From Bacteroidaceae bacterium (GTDB lineage Bacteria > Bacteroidota > Bacteroidia > Bacteroidales > Muribaculaceae), in contig JAETNO010000009.1 of assembly GCA_021768245.1 (NCBI GenBank), forward strand, positions 26,598-90,597: a DNA stretch of 64,000 nt. The letters are read 5' to 3'. Below are positions 48,844-58,358 of this stretch, one piece after another. Each line of letters starts with the position of its first letter. Position 1 is the stretch's first letter. Under the pieces are notes generated by a model. That model worked only from the letters and a program-made list of their open reading frames with translations, searched no databases and was not told the origin of the DNA. The translations under genes were made by a program, and so were the position numbers.

Positions 48844-49845
48844 CTACTTTCCTTTACGAATAAGCACTTCTTCCTCTACATTGCGCCCACGGCCCAAAAG
48901 AATCTTCACGACATAGGCCTTGATGAAACCGCAGCCATAACCGCATATCTGAATAATGCTCGCGGGGATTGCTTTGACTGCGATGAGCATGGATTTCGTC
49001 GACATCAAGGCCGAAAGGAACAAGGCCAAAAGATAGATTCCAATTGGCAACAGAAACCATGGCGATACAGTCACGGCCAATGCGAGCAGCACACAGCCCG
49101 TTATGACAGCCACCGCAGGCAGCGCATGGACAAGTTTCAGCGAACCGGGATAAAGAAGTTTCAAAGTGATGCGCGACATTCCGAAGACATACACCTGCCT
49201 CAGGAATTTTCTGAAATCCACTCTCCGTTTGTGATAGACATAAGCCGGACGTATCAGCGCGATGCTGAACCCGGCCTCCCGTATTCGGGTCGACATGTCG
49301 ATATCCTCGGAGAACATTTCGCGGAAACCTCCCACCTTATTATATACCTCGCGCGAGAAGCCCATGTTGAATGTCCTCGGAACAAACTTTTCCATACTGA
49401 CTTTTCCGCCACGGATTCCACCGGTGGTCAGGAAGGAGGTCATGGCAAAGTTTATGGCCTTCTGAGTGGAAGTAAACGATTCGTGTGCGGCATCAGGGCC
49501 TCCGAAACAGTCCACGGGTTTAGTGTCAAGTTCACGAGAAAGCACCTCGAAATAATTTTCGGGAATTACACAATCGCTGTCGAAAAACACGAAATAATCA
49601 CCGCGCGCATGCTCCATGCCATGATTACGTGCTATCGAACGCCCTTCATTCTCCTTAAAAAAATAACGGACGTCGACCCCCTTGGTTGTCTCGACGGTTT
49701 CCCGGCAAGGAAGAGTGGAGCCATCTTCTACAATCACTACCTCAAAATTCTTCAAGGTTTGATTTTCGAGACTACCGAGAAGATCCTTTACCTCATCTAT
49801 CCTGTTGTAGACAGGAACTATGATTGAAAAACGGGGTTTATCCAT
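48844..49845 (-). CDS. Family 2 glycosyltransferase, membrane-bound
   Basis: 333-residue GT-A glycosyltransferase: IIVPVYNRIDEV near residue 8, FFDSDCVIP (DxD region) near 90, and GFREMFSEDIDMSTRIREAG (ED motif). Two or three membrane segments fill residues 245-300, and a short basic tail follows. It probably acts on a lipid-linked glycan at the inner membrane; acceptor unknown. Its start overlaps the nspC stop by 1 nt. Confidence 0.85.
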   Translation of the reverse strand: MDKPRFSIIVPVYNRIDEVKDLLGSLENQTLKNFEVVIVEDGSTLPCRETVETTKGVDVRYFFKENEGRSIARNHGMEHARGDYFVFFDSDCVIPENYFEVLSRELDTKPVDCFGGPDAAHESFTSTQKAINFAMTSFLTTGGIRGGKVSMEKFVPRTFNMGFSREVYNKVGGFREMFSEDIDMSTRIREAGFSIALIRPAYVYHKRRVDFRKFLRQVYVFGMSRITLKLLYPGSLKLVHALPAVAVITGCVLLALAVTVSPWFLLPIGIYLLALFLSALMSTKSMLIAVKAIPASIIQICGYGCGFIKAYVVKILLGRGRNVEEEVLIRKGK

Positions 49846-50975
49846 CAGCTCATTCGGTTTTTATAATCATCATAGTCAAAGCGTCTCAGATAGGAACAAT
49901 CGCCGGAGACGTCACAAAGCACTATCGATGGATGCTGTATGCCATTGAACATGGTGGTCTTAACCGTTGTATAGTGGTTCATATCCTCCAACGTCAATCT
50001 GTCGCCCTCCTTCAACGGCACTTCAAAACACCAGTCACCGACATAGTCACCGCTGAGGCAGGAATTTCCCCCAAGACGATATTTCGGAAGTCCTTCAGCT
50101 TCACTGACGCTTTCCGTTATGGCGGGCTTATAAGGCATCTCAAGACAATCAGGCATATGGCATGCGAAGCTTGCATCTATAATGGCGGTCTTTATTCCAT
50201 GATTGTCGACGACATCGAGCACACTTGTGATGAGATCGCCCGTGCGCCACATCCATGCGCTGCCAGGCTCCAGCACCACTTTCAGCCATGGATACCTTGT
50301 ACGGAAATCTTTCAGAAGCGAAATCAGATGTCCGACGTCATATCCTTCACGGGTCATGAGATGGCCCCCACCGAAATTCACCCATTTCAACTGAGATAAA
50401 TAATTCCCGAATTGCGATTCAAATGCCTCGAGCACCTTTTCGAGGTCGAAACTTGAACTTTCGCACAAGGCATGGAAGTGCAAACCCTCTATTCCCGCAG
50501 GAAGACCGTCAGTAAGCTGTGAGGCAGTCACTCCGAAACGGGAACCGGGAAGAGCGGGATTATATATTTCCGTATCGATTACCGAACACTGCGGATTCAC
50601 CCTCAACCCCGGCGAAACCCCGGCGGCAATAGTTCGCTCTCCATACCGCTCCCATTGGTTGAGGGAATTGAAAGTCAAATGAGTCGCACGGGAAAGGAAT
50701 TCACCTATCGTAGCCTCTGTATAGACAGGGCAATAGACATGGGCCTCTCCTCCGAGTTCCTCGTTTCCAAGGCGGAGTTCGTTAAGAGAACTTGCCGTGA
50801 AATCCCGGTTGTATTCCCTCACAATCGGAAAACTCCTCCATAGCGCATTGGCCTTGAAAGCCATTATTATATTGACACCGGCCTCACGCTCCACACGCGT
50901 GATGAGTTCCAGATTGCGACGCATCCTGTCTTCATACACTATATAATACGGTGTTGGGATTTCCTCTTGCTTCAT
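49845..50975 (-). CDS. nspC: Carboxynorspermidine decarboxylase
   Basis: 376-residue PLP enzyme of the alanine-racemase-fold decarboxylases; it makes norspermidine or spermidine from the carboxy form. Motifs: TPYYIVYEDRMRRNLELI at the start, the PLP lysine in MAFKANALW near residue 40, HFHALCES near 170, GGGHLMTREGYD near 205, and the Cys-containing C-terminal loop. The partner dehydrogenase is not in this window. Grouped with GT2 (1-nt overlap) and 52 nt after uvrD. Confidence 0.9.
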   Translation of the reverse strand: MKQEEIPTPYYIVYEDRMRRNLELITRVEREAGVNIIMAFKANALWRSFPIVREYNRDFTASSLNELRLGNEELGGEAHVYCPVYTEATIGEFLSRATHLTFNSLNQWERYGERTIAAGVSPGLRVNPQCSVIDTEIYNPALPGSRFGVTASQLTDGLPAGIEGLHFHALCESSSFDLEKVLEAFESQFGNYLSQLKWVNFGGGHLMTREGYDVGHLISLLKDFRTRYPWLKVVLEPGSAWMWRTGDLITSVLDVVDNHGIKTAIIDASFACHMPDCLEMPYKPAITESVSEAEGLPKYRLGGNSCLSGDYVGDWCFEVPLKEGDRLTLEDMNHYTTVKTTMFNGIQHPSIVLCDVSGDCSYLRRFDYDDYKNRMS

Positions 50976-51027
50976 TGTCTGTAATCTTTAAAGAATTTTT
51001 CTATCATTCACAACAACAAACTGACTG

Positions 51028-53361
51028 TCAGTCAAGCACTGCGAACTTAGCGAATTTAAGCATCAGGGTGCGGCTGTCCGAACTGTCGAAATCCACCGTT
51101 ATGCGGGCATCGGGACCTGAATTGTCAACATTGACAATAGTTCCCTTCCCGAACTTCGCATGCTCTATCCTCATACCTTCGGAGAGAGATGCAGCAGGAT
51201 GCTGTGTATAAATCCCCCCTGTCGATGATTTCTGAGGCGAAGCCGCCACCGGAGGCCTATTATTGATGGTAGATACGGGCCTCCCTTCAGTACGCCTTAT
51301 TGAATTAAGGCTACGGGCGGAAGCCATCATCGATGCATAATAGTTCTGCGTCGGCCTTACTTTCGGAGCGCCGTAGACAAGGCTGTCATTAGTGTCAAGG
51401 TGCAGATAGGCCGGATTTATATCGCCCAGGAATCGCGACGGGCGGCACATCACAGTCTGTCCGTTGCGGAAACGTGAGCCGGCGTAGCTGAGCATACAGA
51501 ATTTACGAGCCCTGGTGATGGCCACGTACATCAGACGCCGTTCCTCCTCAACCTGAGCCGGGCTGTCCTGAGACATAGCCGACGGGAAAAGGTCCTCCTC
51601 CACTCCGACCACGAAAACATTGTTAAACTCCAATCCCTTGGCGGCATGCACGGTCATTAACGTCACTCTTTCCTCGTCGGTATTCGAATCCGAGTCCTGG
51701 TCTGTAGCCAATGAGACTTCCGCCATGAAATCGCCGAGGGATGTTTCATCATTCCCCTCCTCGACACGGTTCTCGACAAACTCCTTCGCTCCGTTTATAA
51801 GCTCCTGTAGGTTCTCCTGCTTGGACAGGTTTTCAGGCGTGGAATCCGACAGCAACATAGAGAAAAGTCCTGTGCGGTCGATTATCTTCTTCGCGAGAGT
51901 GAGCGCATCGCTCCCGTGGCGGTTCGACTCGACAAATTCCGATATCAGTTCCGCGAAGGCCGCAAGTTTCTTCAACGTGCCAGAATTACATCCAAGGTCA
52001 TAAGCCTGAGGATTGTTAATCACCTCCCAGATGCTCACATTGGAGTCGATTGCCGCACGGGTCAGCTTGTTAAGAGTCGTCTCCCCTATCCCGCGCGCGG
52101 GAAAGTTTATTATTCTTTTGAGAGCTTCATCATCGTCGGGATTCAAGGCGAGGCGGAAATATGCTATAGCGTCTTTCACCTCCTTGCGCTGATAGAACGA
52201 AAGGCCTCCATAGATACGGTAAGGGACATTGCGCTTACGCAAGGCCTCTTCGAGCACACGGCTCTGAGCGTTGGTGCGATAGAGTATCGCAAACTCTTCC
52301 GCGCTGTCGCCACTCCGCATTTTCAACTGCGAAAGGCGCGAAGCTACCTGATAGGCTTCCTCAAAATCGCTGTAACATTTCACAACTTCTACGGGAGCCC
52401 CGTTTTCATTTTCAGAATACACATTCTTAGGAATCTGCTCCTGATTCTTGTCGATAAGTGAACCTGCGGCATTGATTATGTTGCGGGTCGAGCGGTAGTT
52501 TCGTTCGAGTTTGAAGGTCGACAGATTTCCGTATGTCTTGCGCAAGTCAAGGATGTTGCGGATATTGGCCCCTCGGAAAGAGTAGATGCTTTGGGCATCG
52601 TCGCCCACCACACAAAGCTTTCCGCTATCTTTCGTAAGTTGCGTCACTATCACGTGCTGCGCGAAATTGGTGTCCTGATACTCATCGACCAGAACATAGC
52701 GGAAAAACTCACGGTAATGCCGCAGCACATCGGGATTATCGCGCAAGAGCACATTCGTATAGTAGAGCAAATCGTCAAAGTCCATCGCACCCGCCACTAC
52801 ACAGCGGTCACGGTATGCGCGATATATGACATGAAGTTCAGGACGCTTGGCCCTGACGTCAGCCTCCATCACATCCCGGCTGAGAGCATAATCCTCCGGA
52901 GAGACAAGCGCATTTTTTGCCGCTGAAATCGAGGAAAGCACAGCCGAAGGCTTATAAACCTTATCGTCAAGCTGCATATCCTTTATGATAGTCTTTACCA
53001 AGCTTTTCGAATCGGCCGTGTCATAAATGGTAAAGTTGCTTTTAAAACCTATGCGCTCGGCGTTGGCCCGAAGTATGCGGGCAAAAATTGAGTGGAATGT
53101 CCCCATCCACAGCTTCGAGGCCGTAGCCGTCCCGACAAGTTCCTCGATGCGGCTGCGCATCTCCCGCGCCGCCTTGTTGGTAAACGTCAAGGCAAGTATG
53201 CGCCATGGCTCATAACCGAGCTGAAGAAGATGGACAATCTTATAGGTCAGCACACGGGTCTTGCCCGAGCCCGCGCCGGCAATCACCAATTGTGGGCCGT
53301 CGCAAAACTCCACGGCAGACCGCTGCTGAGGGTTCAGTTTGTCAAGATATGAATTTTCCAT
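51028..53361 (-). CDS. pcrA: UvrD/PcrA-type superfamily 1 DNA helicase
   Basis: 777-residue 3'-5' helicase for repair and replication-conflict handling. Walker A IAGAGSGKT at residues 27-35, DEYQDT (motif II), GDDAQSIYSFRGA (III), TVHAAKGLEF (V) and YVAITRARK (VI). The C-terminal end (GMRIEHAKFGKGTIVNVDN) is the PcrA/UvrD Tudor-like part that binds RNA polymerase. It starts 1 nt after the C69 gene ends. Close paralogues such as Rep are possible; the tail favours PcrA/UvrD. Confidence 0.93.
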   Translation of the reverse strand: MENSYLDKLNPQQRSAVEFCDGPQLVIAGAGSGKTRVLTYKIVHLLQLGYEPWRILALTFTNKAAREMRSRIEELVGTATASKLWMGTFHSIFARILRANAERIGFKSNFTIYDTADSKSLVKTIIKDMQLDDKVYKPSAVLSSISAAKNALVSPEDYALSRDVMEADVRAKRPELHVIYRAYRDRCVVAGAMDFDDLLYYTNVLLRDNPDVLRHYREFFRYVLVDEYQDTNFAQHVIVTQLTKDSGKLCVVGDDAQSIYSFRGANIRNILDLRKTYGNLSTFKLERNYRSTRNIINAAGSLIDKNQEQIPKNVYSENENGAPVEVVKCYSDFEEAYQVASRLSQLKMRSGDSAEEFAILYRTNAQSRVLEEALRKRNVPYRIYGGLSFYQRKEVKDAIAYFRLALNPDDDEALKRIINFPARGIGETTLNKLTRAAIDSNVSIWEVINNPQAYDLGCNSGTLKKLAAFAELISEFVESNRHGSDALTLAKKIIDRTGLFSMLLSDSTPENLSKQENLQELINGAKEFVENRVEEGNDETSLGDFMAEVSLATDQDSDSNTDEERVTLMTVHAAKGLEFNNVFVVGVEEDLFPSAMSQDSPAQVEEERRLMYVAITRARKFCMLSYAGSRFRNGQTVMCRPSRFLGDINPAYLHLDTNDSLVYGAPKVRPTQNYYASMMASARSLNSIRRTEGRPVSTINNRPPVAASPQKSSTGGIYTQHPAASLSEGMRIEHAKFGKGTIVNVDNSGPDARITVDFDSSDSRTLMLKFAKFAVLD

Positions 53362-53362
53362 T

Positions 53363-54988
53363 TTATTTCACAAGCAGACGGTCGCCCGTCTCTTTTGCGA
53401 TGGAGCGGTAATAGCGCTCGTCATATCCGCCATAGATGGGTGACACCGGCATCCCCTCGGGAGTGCGCTCGAACTCACCGTCCTTTTCGCGCTTTATATT
53501 CCCGTCCATATATTTGACAAGCAGATAATCACCCAAATCCTTGTAGCGTTTGAGATAGCGGCGCGATGCGATTGCCGAATGGTCGTTCAGCAGGCTGCGC
53601 GCGGCATCAGGGTCGAGGGAGGGGATTTCCGTCAGAAACGCTTTGACTTCACGTTCAAGAGTATCTTCCTCCGCTTTCTGCACACGGCGAATATCGTCTA
53701 TCATCTTGCTATACTGGTGATAGGCTTGGTTTGCCACATAACTGTTGACCCAGAAAGCGGCATCCCATGAAAGGGTAAGCAGGTCACCGTTACCCTTGGC
53801 GAATTCATGAGGAACGGACGTGATGGAGTTGTACATCGGAACGTATACGCATGTATTGGCATCGTCGACACCGAACCAAAGAATCCCGCGCATCATCTCG
53901 GGATGCGATGAATTCATCTGCGAAACGAAGGAGAACCCGGTCTGCTGTGTAGCGATGGCGCGTTCGTTGAGATACTCTTTCCCGTCAACCTTGAATGTCA
54001 TGGGGCGCCAGCGGTAAGGCACCGAATAAGGGCCGGCGCCTATATCCTGCGTCATATCCATCGGAGTGCCCTCATAGTGGTCGCGCATCATCCATTTCAT
54101 GTCGTTGAGGCTGACTTTTCGGTCAGGTTTCACCCAAAGGGGCATCACCTCTCCCTCGGCTTGCATTGCCCATGGAAGATATGCATCCATCCCGTCAGCG
54201 AAACGGTTGAAATAGCTCCACACTCGTGCGTCGCAACCACGGCATGTGGCCGCATCATTCTCTCCGTAGGCCATCGAAAAGCTGAAATCCTCATCCTTGC
54301 CGTCGAAATAGCCCATCTTACGGGCAAATTTAATCACATCGGGAGAATAGAGCGTGTTCTGTTTGTCTTTCAGAGGGAACTTATGGATGCGCGGCTGATT
54401 GGCGTGGCCCGAAATGCAATCGTCGGGGATACGGCGTGCCACCCACACAGCTCCTTTCTCCTTGCCGCCCTTTCCTATAAGCTCGAGAATCCAGGCTTCT
54501 TCGGAATCGGCGATAGAGAAGGATTCACCGCTCGAATGATAACCATAGGTATTGACAAGGTCGGTCATAATCTTTATCGCCTCACGAGGAGTGCGGGCAC
54601 GCTCAAGCGTTACATATATGAGCGAGCCATAGTCCATGATGCCTGTGGTGTCGGCCAGTTCGGGACGGCCTCCCCAGGTGCTTTCCGAAATTGTCAGCCC
54701 GTGCTCGTTCATATTGCCGATGGTGGTATAAGTCTCTGCGACCTGAGGAATTTCGCCGAGATACTTGCCTGTATCCCACTCAAAAATCTTACGCATCTCT
54801 CCGGGAGCGTGCTTGCCTCCGGGAGTATTGTAAAGCTCACCGTAGAGCGTATGGCTGTCGGCGGCATAGGTTACGAGCACCGAACCGTCGGCAGTCGCGT
54901 TTTTACCGGCAATGAGGCTCGTGCAGGCGAGCGCCTCAACCGGCACGAGAGCGAGAAGCCCTAAAAATATCTTGCTTAAAACTTTCAT
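53363..54988 (-). CDS. Secreted C69-family dipeptidase
   Basis: 541-residue N-terminal-nucleophile dipeptidase (PepD-like). A signal peptide (1-21, ending VPVEALA) is followed directly by C22 of CTSLIAGKNATADGS, the expected catalytic Cys, so cleavage would activate it. Further family motifs: TIGNMNEHGLTISESTWGG and DYGSLIYVTLERARTPREAI. Likely periplasmic peptide degradation. First gene of the minus group with pcrA, nspC, GT2 and radC; promoter at 55123-55153. Confidence 0.88.
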   Translation of the reverse strand: MKVLSKIFLGLLALVPVEALACTSLIAGKNATADGSVLVTYAADSHTLYGELYNTPGGKHAPGEMRKIFEWDTGKYLGEIPQVAETYTTIGNMNEHGLTISESTWGGRPELADTTGIMDYGSLIYVTLERARTPREAIKIMTDLVNTYGYHSSGESFSIADSEEAWILELIGKGGKEKGAVWVARRIPDDCISGHANQPRIHKFPLKDKQNTLYSPDVIKFARKMGYFDGKDEDFSFSMAYGENDAATCRGCDARVWSYFNRFADGMDAYLPWAMQAEGEVMPLWVKPDRKVSLNDMKWMMRDHYEGTPMDMTQDIGAGPYSVPYRWRPMTFKVDGKEYLNERAIATQQTGFSFVSQMNSSHPEMMRGILWFGVDDANTCVYVPMYNSITSVPHEFAKGNGDLLTLSWDAAFWVNSYVANQAYHQYSKMIDDIRRVQKAEEDTLEREVKAFLTEIPSLDPDAARSLLNDHSAIASRRYLKRYKDLGDYLLVKYMDGNIKREKDGEFERTPEGMPVSPIYGGYDERYYRSIAKETGDRLLVK

Positions 54989-55108
54989 GATTGGTTTATT
55001 ATGATTTTGATTTTACTTAGCTTTTTAGAAACGCCCCGCATAATCCGAATCATAACATTCGTTTAAACCCCACATAAAAGTCTAAAACAGTCATATCCGC
55101 AAAAATAA

Positions 55109-55142
55109 GGGCGATTATTATGCAAAAATAATAAAATCGCCC
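55109..55142. repeat. Hairpin overlapping the C69 promoter
   Basis: GGGCGATT-ATTAT, loop GCAAAA, ATAAT-AA-AATCGCCC form a hairpin with two unpaired bases. It spans the -7 box of the C69 promoter, so it may bind a regulator or end a stray minus-strand transcript (T-rich stretch follows). Confidence 0.4.
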
Positions 55143-55153
55143 GACAAAAACAA
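55123..55153 (-). promoter_or_regulatory. Promoter of the C69-pcrA-nspC group
   Basis: Minus-strand TTG (55153-55151), 20-nt spacer, TATTTTTG (55130-55123). Full consensus; the leader to the C69 gene would be about 128 nt. Confidence 0.7.
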
Positions 55154-55225
55154 GCACAACTCGCCTCATAGAGAATATATTTCTTTATTTTTACCCAGTT
55201 TTTAGGGGCTTTTCAAATTTTTACA

Positions 55226-55233
55226 TATCTTTG
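55226..55233 (+). promoter_or_regulatory. -7 box TATCTTTG before aqpZ
   Basis: TATCTTTG fits TAnnTTTG and would give a leader of about 185 nt. That leader holds two copies of the palindrome AACATGTT (55271-55278 and 55311-55318). Confidence 0.5.
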
Positions 55234-55423
55234 CAAATGGCCCCTTTGTCGGGAGATGGCGAATCAAGGCAACATGTTTTGACTTGCCACGCCAAACATT
55301 CGGGACATGAAACATGTTAAGATTTAGGATTATCCCTATTAAAATAAAGGCCCCCATAGGTCTCTTCAATCTCAAGACCCTAAAATCATTATTATTTTTA
55401 TTCACTACAACCAACGTTTATTT

Positions 55424-56137
55424 ATGAAAAAGTATCTCGCAGAGATGATCGGGACATTCGTTCTCGTCCTCATGGGTTGCGGTAGCGCAATCTTCGCAGG
55501 CATCGGCCTCGGCACAACAGGCTACGGTGTCACCACCCTCGGAGTCGCAATGGCTTTCGGTCTCTCGGTCGTGGCTATGGCCTACACTATCGGAAACATT
55601 TCAGGCTGCCACATCAATCCCGCAATTACTCTCGGCGTATGGTCGAGCGGCCGCATGAGCGGTAAGGAAGCAGGCATGTACATGCTCTTCCAGTGTATCG
55701 GCGCAATCATCGCATCGTTCGTGCTCTGGATTCTTGTCCACACAGGCAATGAGGCAGGCATCAACGCAGTGTTCAACAGCACTACCACCACCGGTGCCAA
55801 CACGTTCATGGACGGCAACATAGTGCCCGCTTTCCTCGCCGAACTGATTTTCACCTTCATATTCGTCCTCGTGGTTCTCGGTTCCACTGACGAAAAGAAA
55901 GGTGCAGGCAATTTCGCCGGTCTCGCCATCGGCCTGACCCTTGTGCTCGTCCACATCGCATGTATCCCTATCACAGGTACATCTGTCAACCCCGCCCGTT
56001 CGGTAGGCCCCGCCATCTTCGCAGCAATCGAAGGCAACTGCCTCCCCATCTCGCAGCTCTGGCTCTTCATCGTGGCACCCTTCATCGGCGCCCTCCTCAG
56101 CTCATGCGTATGGAAAGCTATTCGCACAAACGATTGA
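55424..56137 (+). CDS. aqpZ: Aquaporin (MIP family), AqpZ-like
   Basis: 237-residue water channel with six membrane helices and two half-helices carrying NPA: HINPAITLGVW near residue 63 and SVNPARSVGP near 190. The Arg after the second NPA, part of the selectivity filter, is present. Length and GTFVLVLMGCGSAI at the start favour an aquaporin over a glycerol facilitator. Single-gene unit; hairpins follow. Confidence 0.92.
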   Translation: MKKYLAEMIGTFVLVLMGCGSAIFAGIGLGTTGYGVTTLGVAMAFGLSVVAMAYTIGNISGCHINPAITLGVWSSGRMSGKEAGMYMLFQCIGAIIASFVLWILVHTGNEAGINAVFNSTTTTGANTFMDGNIVPAFLAELIFTFIFVLVVLGSTDEKKGAGNFAGLAIGLTLVLVHIACIPITGTSVNPARSVGPAIFAAIEGNCLPISQLWLFIVAPFIGALLSSCVWKAIRTND

Positions 56138-56160
56138 TACATCCCGAAACCTAAAAACCG

Positions 56161-56185
56161 GAAGGGCGTCTGATTGACGCCCTTC
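56161..56185 (+). terminator. Hairpin after aqpZ
   Basis: GAAGGGCGTC, TGATT, GACGCCCTTC: 10-bp perfect stem 24 nt after the aqpZ stop. The U tract is missing on the plus strand (AAAAACA follows) but present on the minus strand (CGGTTTTTAGG). Confidence 0.6.
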
Positions 56186-56195
56186 AAAAACAATC

Positions 56196-56250
56196 CGGGG
56201 ACGCCGCAGCCCGCACTTTCTGCTTCAGAAAGGCATACAGAGCGTCCCCG
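56196..56250 (+). promoter_or_regulatory. Y-shaped structure just before the ypfJ-like gene
   Basis: Outer arms CGGGGACGC (56196-56204) and GCGTCCCCG (56242-56250) enclose an inner hairpin CTTTCT-GCTTC-AGAAAG (56216-56232). It ends 20 nt before the next start codon. It may be a second terminator for aqpZ or a structured leader. Confidence 0.4.
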
Positions 56251-56270
56251 TTCAACAATAGACAAATTTT

Positions 56271-57134
56271 ATGAACCTCAACGGACGACGCGAAAGTTCA
56301 AACATCAGCGACCGCCGTGGCGGCGGTGGCGGCAAAAAGATAGGAGCCGGAATAGGTGCAGTGATTATCGCAGCGATTATCGCATGGATTTCAGGTGGCA
56401 ATCCACTTGAAGTGCTAATGTCAAACGCCGGCTCATTCACCTCCACTCAGCAGACAAGCGAGAATTACACTCCCACGGAGGAAGAGGAGGAACTCGCACG
56501 CTTTTCCCGCCAGATTCTCGCCGGGACCGAGGACGTATGGACCAAACTCTTTGCCGAGATGGGAAAGGAATATGAGGCACCCACACTGGTACTGTTCACC
56601 GATGCCGTGCAGAGCGGGTGTGGCAATGCCACAGCCTCTGTAGGGCCGTTCTATTGCTCGGCCGACCAAAGCCTCTATATCGACCTGTCATTTTTCAGGG
56701 ACATGCGCAAGACTCTCGGAGCCGACGGCGATTTTGCATATGCCTATGTGATTGCCCATGAAGTAGGCCACCATGTGCAACATCTTCTCGGCACACTTGA
56801 CAATGCTCATGCTGCCATGAACAGGACAAACGAGACCGAGGCCAACAATATCAGCGTGCGCATCGAACTACAGGCCGATTTCCTTGCCGGAGTCTGGGCC
56901 CACCACGACAACAAGATGTTCAACTCAATCGAGGACGGTGACATAGAGGAAGCCCTCGACGCATCGATGAAAATCGGCGACGACTATCTGCAAAAGAAAG
57001 CGAGAGGATACTCGGTGCCGGATTCCTTCACTCACGGCACATCCGAGCAACGCTCACGGTGGCTAAAACGTGGATTGTCTACGGGCGACATCTCACGTGG
57101 CGACACCTTCTCTATCCCCTACAGCAGTCTTTGA
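56271..57134 (+). CDS. Neutral zinc metallopeptidase, YpfJ-like
   Basis: 287-residue member of the putative neutral zinc metallopeptidase family. A Gly-rich N-terminus (DRRGGGGGKKIGAGIG) leads into one membrane segment (about 25-43). The zinc motif HEVGHHVQ is in the middle, and the third ligand is likely the Glu of ELQADFLAGVWAHH. Substrate unknown. It converges with lpxB, 37 nt apart. Confidence 0.88.
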   Translation: MNLNGRRESSNISDRRGGGGGKKIGAGIGAVIIAAIIAWISGGNPLEVLMSNAGSFTSTQQTSENYTPTEEEEELARFSRQILAGTEDVWTKLFAEMGKEYEAPTLVLFTDAVQSGCGNATASVGPFYCSADQSLYIDLSFFRDMRKTLGADGDFAYAYVIAHEVGHHVQHLLGTLDNAHAAMNRTNETEANNISVRIELQADFLAGVWAHHDNKMFNSIEDGDIEEALDASMKIGDDYLQKKARGYSVPDSFTHGTSEQRSRWLKRGLSTGDISRGDTFSIPYSSL

Positions 57135-57171
57135 CATCCTTTCCCGCAACGCTTTTCATCCCGCCAAGCAC

Positions 57172-58353
57172 TTATTTCAAAGAATCATAGAGGAGTCGTG
57201 CGACATTCGCTGCCGCCGAACTATCGGTGTGCAGTATAGACCTCACTTCAGCATAGCCTTTCAGCTGCTTTTCGCGCGCCTTCCCGTCGGGAATCAGGCG
57301 CGATAGTTCACGGTCTACATTGTCGGGAGTGCAGTTGTGGACAAGCATTTCCGGAACCACACAGCCCCTGACGCCGGTGACCACCGCCTCACGGTTGACT
57401 TCATCGCGCGTCTTGCGGTCTATTTTCCCGGCAATCAGATTTGGGAGAGACGCATAGGGTATTTTTAATATGTGAAGAAAAATATCGTGAGCCCATTTCC
57501 ACCCCACGGCCCTGTAGCATACCACCTGCGGACAGTCGGCCAAAGCACACTCGAGCGAAGCCGTGCCCGAAGTCACGAGCGCGGCACGTGAATGGGCCAT
57601 CAGTTCAAGAGTCGCCGCATCAATGACAGGCAAATCCGAAAAACGGGAATAAAGTTCCCTCTCCATCGACGGCGCTCCGGCCACTACCGCCTGCATATCC
57701 TTATGCCTGGAAGCCACTGCATCCATCACCGGCAAATTAGCCTTGATTTCTCCTACACGGCTACCGGGTACAAGAGCCAGAATCGGACGCCCGTCAAGGC
57801 CATATGCCGAAAAGAACTCTTCTTTAGGAGGGAGCGACCGAAGCATAGCCTCAACCTCCTCCACCGAAGGATTGCCCACATAATCAACCTTCACACCCCT
57901 TGCACCAAACCATTCAGGCTCAAAAGGCAATATGGAGAATACACGGTCGACATAGCGTCGCAGCTGCTTGATGCGGTAGGATTTCCAAGCCCAAAGTTTC
58001 GGAGCTATATAATAATAGACTTTCAACCCCAAGCCCTTTGCATATTTCGCGAGTTTCAGATTAAAACCGGGATAGTCTACGAGCACCACGGCGTCGGGAC
58101 GCATCTCGCGTATCGCCTTTTTGGCCAGTCGCAGATTTCCGAGCACCTGCGGGAGATGGGCAGCAACATCGATAAACCCCATGAAGGCCATCCTGCTGTA
58201 ATGGATAAGCGGGTCCTTACCCGAAGCCGCCGCCATGCGGTCGCCTCCGAGAAAGGCTATCTGTGCCTCAAGGTCAAGTTTAAGCAACTCATTGATTACC
58301 TGTGATGCATGAATGTCGCCGGACGCTTCGCCGGCCGAGAAAAAATACTTCAT
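57172..58353 (-). CDS. lpxB: Lipid-A-disaccharide synthase
   Basis: 393-residue GT19 enzyme that joins UDP-diacylglucosamine and lipid X in lipid A synthesis at the inner membrane. It has the family start KYFFSAGEASGDIHAS, LVDYPGFNLKLAKYAKGLGL, YYIAPKLWAWK, GNPSVEEV, LVPGSRVGEI and TSGTASLECAL. Full length. A TATCTTTG box ends only 5 nt before the start codon, which would make the mRNA nearly leaderless. Confidence 0.95.
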   Translation of the reverse strand: MKYFFSAGEASGDIHASQVINELLKLDLEAQIAFLGGDRMAAASGKDPLIHYSRMAFMGFIDVAAHLPQVLGNLRLAKKAIREMRPDAVVLVDYPGFNLKLAKYAKGLGLKVYYYIAPKLWAWKSYRIKQLRRYVDRVFSILPFEPEWFGARGVKVDYVGNPSVEEVEAMLRSLPPKEEFFSAYGLDGRPILALVPGSRVGEIKANLPVMDAVASRHKDMQAVVAGAPSMERELYSRFSDLPVIDAATLELMAHSRAALVTSGTASLECALADCPQVVCYRAVGWKWAHDIFLHILKIPYASLPNLIAGKIDRKTRDEVNREAVVTGVRGCVVPEMLVHNCTPDNVDRELSRLIPDGKAREKQLKGYAEVRSILHTDSSAAANVARLLYDSLK

Positions 58354-58358
58354 AGAGG

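Noticed and set aside
55202..55414. 70-residue minus-strand reading frame in the aqpZ leader
   Set aside because: It is antisense to the leader and overlaps the aqpZ -7 box; no domain seen.
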